NCBI RefSeq assembly: GCF_036002945.1
Contig: NZ_CP108529.1
Coordinates: 9,419,001-9,483,000, forward strand
From: Streptomyces sp. NBC_01224
GTDB lineage: Bacteria; Actinomycetota; Actinomycetes; Streptomycetales; Streptomycetaceae
DNA: 64,000 bases
Direction of reading: 5' to 3'
Of this stretch, positions 9,535 to 17,520 are shown piece after piece (position 1 is the first letter of the stretch; every line of letters begins with the position of its first letter). The notes beneath the pieces were generated by a model. It was not told the origin of the DNA, did not search any database, and saw only the letters and a program-made list of their open reading frames with translations. The translations under genes and the position numbers were made by a program.

Positions 9535-9731
9535 GCCCTGTCATCGGGCGGAGCCGGTTCCCGCCGTCGAGTGGGAACACCCTCGCAGAGCACCTCGTCA
9601 CAATTTCTCTGAGCTGCGGTGATGTGCCACAAACCGGAGCGGGTGGCGGTCTACCGGCCTGGCTCGCGGCCCGGAATCGCGGTTGCTGACCAGATCACTC
9701 CGTTACGGGCAGGCACTCGGCGAGCAGGTCG

Positions 9732-10896
9732 ATGACGTCGTGCCAGGCGCGCTGCGCGTGCTGTGGGTGGAAGCCGACGCCGGGGACCACGGGGTGGTCG
9801 ACCGGCGGGTGGTGGAAGGCGTGCAAGGCGTGCCAGCGTCGCTCGTTCACCGAGTCGATCCCGCCAGTACCGCCACGTAAGCGGCTAACCACACGATTAC
9901 GGGCTGCGGCCGGGGCGGCGGTGGCCGATCAGGGCCGCACGGTCGTCCAGGCGGCCCGCGACTATGCGCTCTCCTGGCCGGTCGTTGCGGCGGCGTTCAC
10001 CAGTCACGCCCGGGCGGTGCTGTCGGCCCAGCCCGAGCCGGTGCAGGCGCTCGGTATCGACGAGATCCGCCGAGGCCAGCCGAGATGGATCCCCGACGAG
10101 GCTACCGGGATCTGGCAGACCGCCGTGGACCGTTGGCACGTCGACTTCGTCGACCTGTCCGGCAAAGCAGGGCCTGCTCGGGCAGGTCGAAGGCCGCACC
10201 GCCCAGGCGGTCATCGACTGGCTGGCCGACCGCGACCAAGCCTGGCGCGACGCGGTCCAGTACGTCGCGATCGACATGTGCACGATCTTCAAGTCGGCGA
10301 TCCGCCGGGTCCTGCCGCAGGCCACCCTGGTCGTGGACCACTTCCACCTGGTGCAGCTGGCGAACCAGACCCTCACCGAGGTCCGCCGCCGGGTCACCGT
10401 GACCCACCGCGGCCGGCGCGGCCGCAAGGGCAACCGCGAGTGGGAACTGCGCAACCGGCTCACCCGCTCCGCCGCCCGGATGCGCGGCGAGCACGTCGAC
10501 GCTCTCCTCGACGAGCTGTCCAACCTGCCCAGGGTGATCGGCGCGCCGATCACCGTTGCGTGGAACGCCAAGGAAGACCTCCTGGACCTGCTTGCCACCG
10601 CCCGGACCCGCCCGGACCGGGAACAGGTCCGCGATCTGCTGTACCGGTTCTACCGCCGATGCGCCGACGCCGACCTTCCCGAACTGCAGCGCCTAGCCAC
10701 AACCGTCGAGACATGGTGGCCAGAGATCCTTGCGTTCCTGCACACTGGGATCACCAACGCTGGCTCCGAAGGCACCAACCGGGTCATCAAGACCATCGCC
10801 CGCGACGCCTACGGCTTCCGCAACCCCGGCAACCAGCGCTTACGCACCCGCTGCGCGACCACCCGTCGAGCCCGTGGACACCTCGATGCCCGCTAA
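9732..10896 (+). pseudogene. ISL3-family transposase, 5'-truncated and frameshifted
   Basis: From about 9830 the frame matches ISL3 transposases: RRSFTESIPPVPPRKRLT, LGIDEIRRGQPRW (first Asp), then a shift at about 10168 into GLLGQVEGRTAQAVIDWL, AIDMCTIFKSAI and VVDHFHLVQLAN (second Asp region), ending with EGTNRVIKTIARDAYGFRNP (Glu region). The N-terminal zinc finger is missing or scrambled. No convincing inverted repeats were found, so the element ends are undefined. It lies inside the Tn554-like element. Confidence 0.75.
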
Positions 10897-10989
10897 TTTC
10901 GTTGAGCCCGCACCCTGCAATCGTGTTGGCTAGCGGCACCGAACTGTCAGTACCGCAGGTGTCCGCTTGGCTGTAGCAGGGAGTTAAAC

Positions 10990-11781
10990 GTGCAGGACAT
11001 TGTTGTCGACCCCGTTGCCCACAATCGGGCAGCCTGGGACAAGTATGCCCAAGAGGGCAACGAGTGGTCGAGGCCGGTGAGTGCTGAGGATGTCGAACGC
11101 GCCCGCATGGGCGACTGGTCGATTGTTCTCATCGGGCGTGAGCCAGTCGACCGCTCCTGGCTGCCGACGGACCTGACCGGCAAGGACGTGTTGTGCCTGG
11201 CCTCCGGCGGTGGCCAGCAGGGTCCGATCCTCGCCGCCGCAGGGGCGCGGGTCACCGTATTCGACAACTCACCCCGCCAGCTCGGCCAGGACCAGATGGT
11301 GGCGGCGCGCGACGGACTCGAGCTGCGCACCGTCCTAGGCGACATGCGCGACCTCAGCGCCTTCGGCGACGCAACATTCGACGTCGTATTCCATCCGGTC
11401 TCTAACCAATTCGTACCAGACTTGGCACCGGTGTGGCGTGAGTGCTTCCGCATCCTGCGACCGGGCGGAACTCTGCTCGTGGGCTTCCTCAACCCTGATG
11501 TGTACTTGTTCGACCACAAGGCGCTCGACGAGCGCGGCGAGCTGGTCGTCGTGCACAAGCTGCCCTACAGCGATGTCACGCAGTACTCCGCCGAGGAACG
11601 CGCCACGAAGTTCGGCGCGGATGCCCCTCTTGAATACAGCCACACCCTCACCGACCAGATCGGCGGGCAACTCGCCGCGGGGTTCGTCCTCACCGGCTTC
11701 GCGGAAGCGCCGCACCAATCCAACGCATCCGCTCAATACATGTCGAACTATTTTGCGACGCTGGCGGTCAAGCCGGGCTGA
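10990..11781 (+). CDS. class I SAM-dependent methyltransferase
   Basis: The 263-aa product starts at GTG 10990, with GGGAG 6 nt upstream. It has a Rossmann methyltransferase fold: motif I is VLCLASGGGQQG (residues about 68-79), the acidic residue ending strand 2 is in VTVFDNS, and the motif IV/post-IV region is FDVVFHPVSNQFV followed by LRPGGTLLVGF. The substrate is unknown. It is intact although all neighbours inside the transposon are broken, so it may be selected cargo. Confidence 0.8.
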   Translation: MQDIVVDPVAHNRAAWDKYAQEGNEWSRPVSAEDVERARMGDWSIVLIGREPVDRSWLPTDLTGKDVLCLASGGGQQGPILAAAGARVTVFDNSPRQLGQDQMVAARDGLELRTVLGDMRDLSAFGDATFDVVFHPVSNQFVPDLAPVWRECFRILRPGGTLLVGFLNPDVYLFDHKALDERGELVVVHKLPYSDVTQYSAEERATKFGADAPLEYSHTLTDQIGGQLAAGFVLTGFAEAPHQSNASAQYMSNYFATLAVKPG

Positions 11782-11855
11782 CCCAGCCGTGGGGCCGGCC
11801 CAGACGGCCGTGTCTCCGAATGGCCAAGTGGAGCGCTGTGCCAGCCCGACCCCCA

Positions 11856-12479
11856 CTAACTTCGCTGAGCCACGATCGTTGGGCCAAACAATTCTCCGGG
11901 ATCGTCGACCAGGCCCCAACCCTCATCGGTGCCGCGCACGTCTTCTTCGAGTGGCGGATGACCCCAATCAGGGTTCCCTGGGCAGAACCGCTCGTGGAGA
12001 TCGGCGGTCTCGGCATACACCTCCGGTTCTCCCGGCCGGCGGACAACGACGTGGCCGAGCAGCGCCATCCAGCCTCCGGGATGGAGCATGTCGTGCGCTC
12101 GCTGCCAGCCAATCGACGGGTCAACCCAGTGCCACGACGACGCAGCCACGAGGACATCGAAGCGTCGACCGCGGTTGTCCCACTCCTCAAACGTCGACGT
12201 CTCGACTTCGACGTTGCGGAAGGAAGCGATCCGGTGGCGAGCGAGTGCGGCCATGTCTGCCCCAGGCTCGACGGCAGTCACTGAGCATCCGAGCGCTGCT
12301 AGCGAGCGCGTCGCCTGACCGGTACCGCAGCCCACCTCCAGCACCGACGACCGTTCGTCCATGCTGGTGACGGCGCCAAGCTCCGCGAACAACTCCTCGG
12401 GGTATCCCGGCCGGACCCGGTCGTAGAGCTCCGGCACCTCGTTGAACACTCGTCCGAGGTCGTGTCGATTTGGGCGCAT
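11856..12479 (-). CDS. class I SAM-dependent methyltransferase, C terminus shortened
   Basis: ATG at 12479 begins MRPNRHDLGRVFNEVPELYD, the typical start of a Methyltransf_11-type protein. Motif I is VLEVGCGTGQAT, motif II is VTAVEPGADM, and SSWHWVDP lies at the active-site loop. The family is usually about 250-270 aa; this one ends after 207 aa in ELFGPTIVAQRS, so the C-terminal cap appears lost. An alternative start lies at 12536. It converges with the methyltransferase at 10990. Confidence 0.75.
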   Translation of the reverse strand: MRPNRHDLGRVFNEVPELYDRVRPGYPEELFAELGAVTSMDERSSVLEVGCGTGQATRSLAALGCSVTAVEPGADMAALARHRIASFRNVEVETSTFEEWDNRGRRFDVLVAASSWHWVDPSIGWQRAHDMLHPGGWMALLGHVVVRRPGEPEVYAETADLHERFCPGNPDWGHPPLEEDVRGTDEGWGLVDDPGELFGPTIVAQRS

Positions 12480-12573
12480 CTTCGGATCACCAGTCACAAA
12501 TGCACAAGCTATGAGGTCCGTCCACGAAAATGCCACTGGTTTACCGGCAGCTGCTGCGCTGCCTCCGGTAGTT

Positions 12574-12898
12574 CAGAGAAGAGTTCGCGGTCGTCTTGGA
12601 GCTGCCTGTCGAACGCCGCGCGCACCGCCTGGAGCAGCCGGTCCGGATGCTGCACACGCCGGTCACCCTGGACGACGGCCGTACGGTCGACTTCGCCGCC
12701 TCGGTCGGCGCCGCGACGCCGGACGTCATCAGCAGCCGCGACCTGACCGCGTTGCAGAGGGCGGCCGACGCTGCTCTGTACGACGGGAAGCACTCCGGCC
12801 GCGCCCACCTCGCCACCGCCGCCCACGCCACCAGGCCGTCTGTCAACGGCCGCCGCGCGGGACGGCCGGGCACGGCCGTGTGGGGGCGAGCCGCATGA
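12574..12898 (+). pseudogene. GGDEF-domain protein, 3' fragment
   Basis: Reading from FAVVLELPVERRAHRLEQPV, this completes the GGDEF motif left unfinished at 7081. It includes FAASVGAATPD (the ASIG block), LQRAADAALYDGKHSGR (the ADxALYxAK-like end of the domain) and a basic tail. The stop TGA (12896-12898) overlaps the ATG of the ASCH gene. Confidence 0.78.
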
Positions 12899-13335
12899 GC
12901 ACGGCCACGCTGCCCCAAGGCGACTGGCTCCGCGGCATCAGCATCAGGCAGCCGTACACGGCGTGCATCCTCGCCGGTGCCAAGACGGTGGAGAACCGGC
13001 CCAACCGATGGCGGCCGGGCTGGGTGCTGCTGCACGCGAGCAAGACCGTCGACCAGCCCGCCCTGCGCATCCCGCTGATCGGCCGCACGATCCGCGGCCG
13101 CGAACTGGTCACGGGCGTCGTGGTCGGCGTCGCCCGGATCACCGACTGCCACCAGGACCCCGAAGGATCGCCGCCCTGTTCGCAATGGGCGCACCCCGAC
13201 GCGTGGCACCTGGTGCTCGCGGACGTCCAGGAGCTGCCCCTGCCCATCCCCGCACGCGGGCAGGTCGTGCCCTGGAAGCCGACACCGGACCTGGTGGCGC
13301 AGGTGCTTCAGCAGCTGCCCGACTTCCGGCTGTGA
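12895..13335 (+). CDS. ASCH-domain protein
   Basis: A 146-aa protein whose core is an ASCH fold: ISIRQPYTACILAGAKTVEN contains the conserved QP(Y/W)...G.KTVE(N/L)R signature; then WVLLHASK, VVVGVARITDC and HLVLADVQELP are the beta-barrel strands. ASCH and PUA-like domains bind RNA or modified nucleotides. ATG at 12895 overlaps the GGDEF stop (ATGA), and its stop overlaps the next GTG (GTGA at 13332), so translation was probably coupled along the operon. It is intact. Confidence 0.8.
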   Translation: MSTATLPQGDWLRGISIRQPYTACILAGAKTVENRPNRWRPGWVLLHASKTVDQPALRIPLIGRTIRGRELVTGVVVGVARITDCHQDPEGSPPCSQWAHPDAWHLVLADVQELPLPIPARGQVVPWKPTPDLVAQVLQQLPDFRL

Positions 13336-13357
13336 CCCGCACACGAGGCAAGAAGCC

Positions 13358-13395
13358 GCCGCCGGGGGCCGGGTCTGGTCCCGGCCCCCGGCGGC
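13358..13395 (+). terminator. 16-bp GC hairpin after the ASCH gene
   Basis: A perfect 16-bp stem (13358-13373 with 13380-13395) with the 6-nt loop TCTGGT lies 23 bp past the ASCH stop. It may terminate transcription there, or be an internal palindrome of the interrupted downstream gene. Confidence 0.5.
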
Positions 13396-13426
13396 CTCCT
13401 CGACTGGCGCGACTGCCAGCACTTAG

Positions 13427-15094
13427 CCTTGATCCACCGATCTGATGGCTGTGGATGACTCTTCGAGAAACAAGGAAGTGCCTTGTGACCTGCGATGATG
13501 GGAGTTCTTGAGGCTTCCAGCACGCACGATCGGCAAGGCACTTCCGAGATGCAAGTTTCCCATACTCCAGCGGCGGTCTCCGCTGCGTTCGATGACCCGA
13601 ATCTGGTCGCGCATGCCGGGCTGGTTCCGGTGATGCGGCTGGCCGAACGGTGCGGGCTGTCGGGCCTGGTGGCGCAGAAGGTGAAGCTGAGCGGGACGAG
13701 GAACGGCGCGGGTGCGTCGGCGGACGTCAAGGTCAGCAGCATCGTGGCCGGCATGGCGGCGGGCGCGGACAGTATCGACGACCTCCATATCCTGCGGCAC
13801 GGCGCGATGCCGGCCCTGTTCCGGGGGCCCGTGCGCCGTCCACGCTGGGCACCTTCCTCCGTTCGTTCACCCACGGTCACGCACTCCAACTCCACGCTGT
13901 CCACCGCAGGTTCCTCGGTCAACTGGCCGCGCACGCCCCGCTGCTGCCCGGTGCCGGCGACAAGGCGTTCATTGATATCGACTCCACCCACAAGCGGGTC
14001 TACGGCCGGGCCAAGCAGGGTGCCGAGTACGGCCGGTTCAAGGGCATCCGCACCCTGCACCCCCTGCTCGCCACGATCTGCACCCCGCACGCGCGGCCGG
14101 TGATCGCCACAGTACGGATGCGCCGCGGCAAGGCAGCCGATTCCCGTGGGGCCCCGAAGTTCGTCAGTGAGGCGCTGTCCACCGCCGTCGAGGCGGGCTG
14201 CACCGGCACCCGGATCCTGCGAGCGGACTCGCAGTTCTACAACGCCGGGGTGATCTCGGCCTGCCGCCGGGCCGGAGCCCACTTCTCGATTACCTGCGGG
14301 TTGAACCCCTCCATCAAACGGGCCGTCCTCGGCATTCCCGACCAGGCCTGGCAGCAGATCACATACCCGACCGCGGTGCCCGATCCTGCAACCGGTGAGC
14401 TCGTCTCGGACGCCGAAGTCGCCGAGATACCCGCCTACACCGCCTTCGCCAGCCGCACGAAAGCGGAGCGGGTCACCGCGCGGCTGATCGTGCGCCGGGT
14501 CCGTGACCTGGCCAAACCCGCCATTGTGGGTGAGCAGGGCGAGTTGTTTCCCGTCTGGCGCTACCACCCGTTCTTCACCGACCAGCCCGCCGCAACCCTG
14601 CAGGCCGAACGCGAACACCGCCACCACGCGGTCATCGAGCAGGTCATCGCCGACAGCAAAGCCTCCGCCCTGGCCCACCTGCCCTCCGCACACTTCCACG
14701 CCAACGCAGCATGGCTCACCCTGTGGGCGATGACCTACAACCTGCTGCGGGCCACCGGCGCACAAGCCTCCGCCTTCCACGCCAGGGCCACCACCGCCAC
14801 CCTCCGCAGCCACCTGGTCCATGTTCCGGCCCGGATCGCCCACTCCGCCCGCCGCATCACACTGCACCTACCGCACAACTGGCCCTGGCAGCACGCCTGG
14901 ACACGCCTGTTCTCCACGGCCCACGGACCGGCCGGCTGATACGAAAAGTCCCTGCCCACCCCGCCCGCAAGGGCCCGACCGGAACCGAACCGTGGAAATG
15001 CTGGGCAGACCAGCGGACACAACCTGCCCTCACCCGGCCGCCCGACCCCAAGCCGATCAAAAGACCACTCTCAAACCACCTCGGTGGATCAAGG
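13427..15094 (+). mobile_element. IS1380-family element, copy 2 (1668 bp)
   Basis: It has the same inverted repeats as copy 1, with CTTAG duplicated at 13422-13426 and 15095-15099. It differs from copy 1 by scattered substitutions, clustered near the 3' end (for example 14586-14600 and 14800-14810). It inserted into the operon downstream of the ASCH gene. Confidence 0.93.
13495..14939 (+). pseudogene. IS1380-family transposase, frameshifted as in copy 1
   Basis: It carries the same two-frame arrangement as copy 1: N-terminal frame from 13495, a required -1 shift near 13824-13831, then the DDE core to 14939. Both copies are collinear and share the missing base, so the change predates their divergence. 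Confidence 0.88.
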
Positions 15095-15281
15095 CTTAGA
15101 CCACTGGCAGGACCGCCCCTGCGTGCTGTGCGAGCCGCCCACGCCGATGCGCTCCTACTCCGGGGAGAGCCACTCGTCGACGACCCGCTGGCTCCCGCCT
15201 TCCGACACGCCCGCGAACAGCACGAGCTCAACCGTCTGGAGCGCATCGTCACCGCCCACGACAACACCGGAGAACCCCACG

Positions 15282-15689
15282 ATGACCACTGACCCCGACG
15301 CCGAACGCGACGCCATCACCGCGGCGATCCAGCGGCTGCTCGACGGCCGTCCGACCCGGTCCACCGGGGCGCTCACCGCGCTGCAACTCGCCGCCGAGGC
15401 AGGCGTCAAGCGCTGGGTCCTGACGCACAAGCATGTTGACCTGAAAGAGGAGTTCGCCCGCCGAAAGACCAAGGCGAACGGCATCCCGCCCGCCTTCCAG
15501 CACCTGCACGCCCGCGCCGTCGACGCCGAAGCCACGGCCCACGCGCTGCGGAAGGACAACGACCAGCTCCGCGAGCACGTCGCCGCCTATGCCCAGGTCA
15601 TCCACGAACTCCGCACCGAGCTGGACCGGCGCATCGGCAACACCACCCAGCGCAGCCCTGTCCGGAGCCTGCCCACCCGCACCACTTGA
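15282..15689 (+). CDS. coiled-coil protein, last gene of the GGDEF-ASCH operon
   Basis: The 135-aa product begins ATG 15282 inside the end of the previous frame (ATGACCACTGA overlap). Residues 5-60 form a helix-turn-helix-like section (TALQLAAEAGVKRWVLTHKH), and residues 70-120 a coiled coil (ATAHALRKDNDQLREHVAAY). This layout resembles the small partners of actinobacterial tyrosine recombinases,  but no recombinase gene follows here. Function is not established. Confidence 0.55.
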   Translation: MTTDPDAERDAITAAIQRLLDGRPTRSTGALTALQLAAEAGVKRWVLTHKHVDLKEEFARRKTKANGIPPAFQHLHARAVDAEATAHALRKDNDQLREHVAAYAQVIHELRTELDRRIGNTTQRSPVRSLPTRTT

Positions 15690-15764
15690 CGCGCGAGGCG
15701 GCTGGGGCGTTGACCGTTTCCTGTGGTCGGGTAGCCGGATCACACCCAGGGACCGCCCAAGGCC

Positions 15765-16613
15765 TCAGTGCTCCGGTCGGCGGGCGGTGACCAGCCAGGA
15801 GGAACTGCGCAGCAGTACGGCGTCTCCCCTCTCGTGGGGGCGGAGCGCGTTGGCGAGGGTTCGGCGGGCCAGGCGCTGTTCCTCGGACCCGACTTGTTCG
15901 AGGAGGTGCCGGCCGGGGCCGGATCCCAGCAGGAACTCGGCCGCGTCCCCGGCGTCGCGCCCCCAGACCCCGTCCGCGTGGACGCGTACCGCGTCGGACG
16001 CCTCGAACCCGGCGTCCGACAGGATCCGTACGGTGCGCTCTGGGTCGGCGAGCGAGAACATCCCGGGGGATCCCGGGGCGCCGAACTCTCCGAAGGGCAG
16101 GATGCCGCGTAGTGCAACGAGTGCCTGGAGCCACTCGTTGCCGTCGGCTTCCGCCGGGCAGACGAAGGCCAGGCGCCCGCCCGGGCGCAGCGCGCTGGCG
16201 ATGTTGATGAAGGCGGCCACCGGGTCGGCAAAGAACATCAGACCGTAGCGGCTGATGGCCACGTCGAAGGTGTCTGGTGCGAAGGGATGACTCTGGGCGT
16301 CGCCCTGGGTGAAGGACGCGTTGGACGGCCCTTCGTCACGGGTGCTCTCGCGGGCGCGCTCCAGCATGGGGGCGGACAGGTCCAGGCCCATGGCCCGCCC
16401 TTCGGCGGCCCGGCGGGCGGCCAGGCGCGTGGTGCTCCCGGCTCCGCAGCCGACGTCCAGTACGTGCTCGCGCGCCCCGATGGCGGCGGCGTCGAGCAGG
16501 GGCCCGTTGAAGGCGTTGTTGACGGCGTCCCAGCGGTCCTGGTTGCGGGCCCACTGCGTCCCCTCGTAACCGTTCCAGGCATGCGCCTGGTCGGTGTTGG
16601 CCACGTGTTCCAT
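15765..16613 (-). CDS. class I SAM-dependent methyltransferase (UbiE/Methyltransf_11 type)
   Basis: A 282-aa product with GGAGG 6 nt before the ATG at 16613. Motif I is VLDVGCGAGSTT, the acidic residue of strand 2 is in GLDLSAPM, motif IV is DVAISRYGLMFF, followed by LRPGGRLAFVCP. The C-terminal cap ends in the SSSWLVTARRP strand typical of these enzymes. The small-molecule substrate is unknown. It is divergent from a TetR gene with paired palindromes between, so it is very likely the repressor's target. Confidence 0.85.
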   Translation of the reverse strand: MEHVANTDQAHAWNGYEGTQWARNQDRWDAVNNAFNGPLLDAAAIGAREHVLDVGCGAGSTTRLAARRAAEGRAMGLDLSAPMLERARESTRDEGPSNASFTQGDAQSHPFAPDTFDVAISRYGLMFFADPVAAFINIASALRPGGRLAFVCPAEADGNEWLQALVALRGILPFGEFGAPGSPGMFSLADPERTVRILSDAGFEASDAVRVHADGVWGRDAGDAAEFLLGSGPGRHLLEQVGSEEQRLARRTLANALRPHERGDAVLLRSSSWLVTARRPEH

Positions 16614-16628
16614 CGAGTTCCTCCGAGC

Positions 16629-16673
16629 TAGTATGGGCATGCGCCCAAACAGTATGGGCGCATGCCCATACTG
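16629..16673. promoter_or_regulatory. tandem TetR-type operators between divergent genes
   Basis: O2 (16650-16673) is CAGTATGGGC-N4-GCCCATACTG, a perfect 10-bp inverted repeat. O1 (16629-16652) is an imperfect version, TAGTATGGGC-N4-GCCCAAACAG, offset by 21 bp (two helical turns) and sharing the CAG. Both lie between the methyltransferase start (16613) and the TetR start (16699), so they could repress both promoters. Confidence 0.8.
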
Positions 16674-16698
16674 GCAATCGGCTATCGGAAAGAGGTCT

Positions 16699-17292
16699 AT
16701 GTCACCGCGTGGAGTGGCCATTCCCGACTTGCGCGAACGGCTGTTCGCGGCCGCCGAACGGGTCGTTGCCCGCGACGGCGCGGCCGCCCTGACCAGCCGG
16801 GCGGTCACGACCGAAGCGGAGTGCGCCAAGGGGGTGCTGCACACACACTTCTCCGGCATCGACGAGTTCGTCGCGGAGCTGGTCCTGGACCGCTTCGCGC
16901 GCAGCGCGCGCGAAGCCGGGGAGCTGGCCTCGAAGGTGGGGCGGGGCAGCGTCGAGGGGAACCTCGCCAAGGTGGCGCTCGCCCTGCTGAACTCCCTGGA
17001 TCCCGCGGTCGTCGGCCTGGCCATGACCCGTCCCGGAGCCTCGCTCCACACCCGGCGGGCGCTGGAGGCCGGCGCGCCGGGGTTCACTGCCATGCAGGAA
17101 TCGGTCTCCGCGTACCTGGAGGCAGAGCGGCGAAGGGGCCGGGTTGCGGAGGGCACTGATGCGGCCGCCATCTCCCTCGCGCTCGTCGGCACCGTCCATC
17201 ACCTGCTGCTGACGCGTGCGCCCGAGACCGTCGCGGCCGACGGTGAAACGATCCGGCGCCTGACGGCCGTTCTGCTGGGAGGGGCCCGGTAA
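16699..17292 (+). CDS. TetR-family transcriptional regulator
   Basis: ATG 16699 follows AAGAGG at 5 nt. The 197-aa product has an N-terminal DNA-binding domain (residues 8-52): LRERLFAAAERVVARDGAAA, then the helix-turn-helix TSRAVTTEAECAKGVLHTHF. Helix 4 begins at SGIDEFVAELV. The rest is the helical ligand/dimer domain. It is a probable autoregulator and repressor of the divergent methyltransferase through the paired palindromes. Confidence 0.88.
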   Translation: MSPRGVAIPDLRERLFAAAERVVARDGAAALTSRAVTTEAECAKGVLHTHFSGIDEFVAELVLDRFARSAREAGELASKVGRGSVEGNLAKVALALLNSLDPAVVGLAMTRPGASLHTRRALEAGAPGFTAMQESVSAYLEAERRRGRVAEGTDAAAISLALVGTVHHLLLTRAPETVAADGETIRRLTAVLLGGAR

Positions 17293-17520
17293 CTCGACCG
17301 CACCCATCAACCACGATCGGATGACCAAGAGCGAGCGGCCTGGCGCCGGCCGGGGCGGAAGGCCTCACCGAATGCTGGTCCGAGACCTTCCTGGCAGCGG
17401 ACGCGCCGGGCCACCGCCGGCAGCACCCACGGGTCTGAGGGCTGACCTCTACCTCGCGGGCCACCTAGACCGCACAACCGGGCCAAAGCAGAACGCTCAG
17501 GGGCCAACTGCAGCGCCTAA

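Larger units (their letters stand above)
7083..12573 (+). mobile_element. decayed Tn554-like transposon inserted in a GGDEF gene
   Basis: The GGDEF codons break at 7082 and resume at 12574, so about 5.5 kb was inserted. The left part holds remnants of the tyrosine-recombinase pair and small partner typical of Tn554-type elements. The right part holds two methyltransferase genes as cargo. CGAAAATG occurs near both ends in inverted orientation (complement at 7104-7111, and 12528-12535), a possible recombinase site. Exact ends are uncertain by a few bases. An ISL3 remnant lies inside. Confidence 0.6.
13332..15292 (+). pseudogene. small Cys-containing protein gene interrupted by IS1380 copy 2
   Basis: GTG at 13332 overlaps the ASCH stop. 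Removing IS1380 and one CTTAG leaves a short gene. One frame reads LLDWRDCQHLDHWQDRPCVL followed by CEPPTPMRSYSGE; a 2-bp (AG) duplication near 15166 then moves the frame to EPLVDDPLAPAFRHAREQHE, ending HDDH at 15292. The Cys pair in CVLC suggests a zinc site. Coding in this mosaic frame is an inference, because the first 30 codons and the palindrome at 13358-13395 can also be read as a terminator. Confidence 0.35.
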
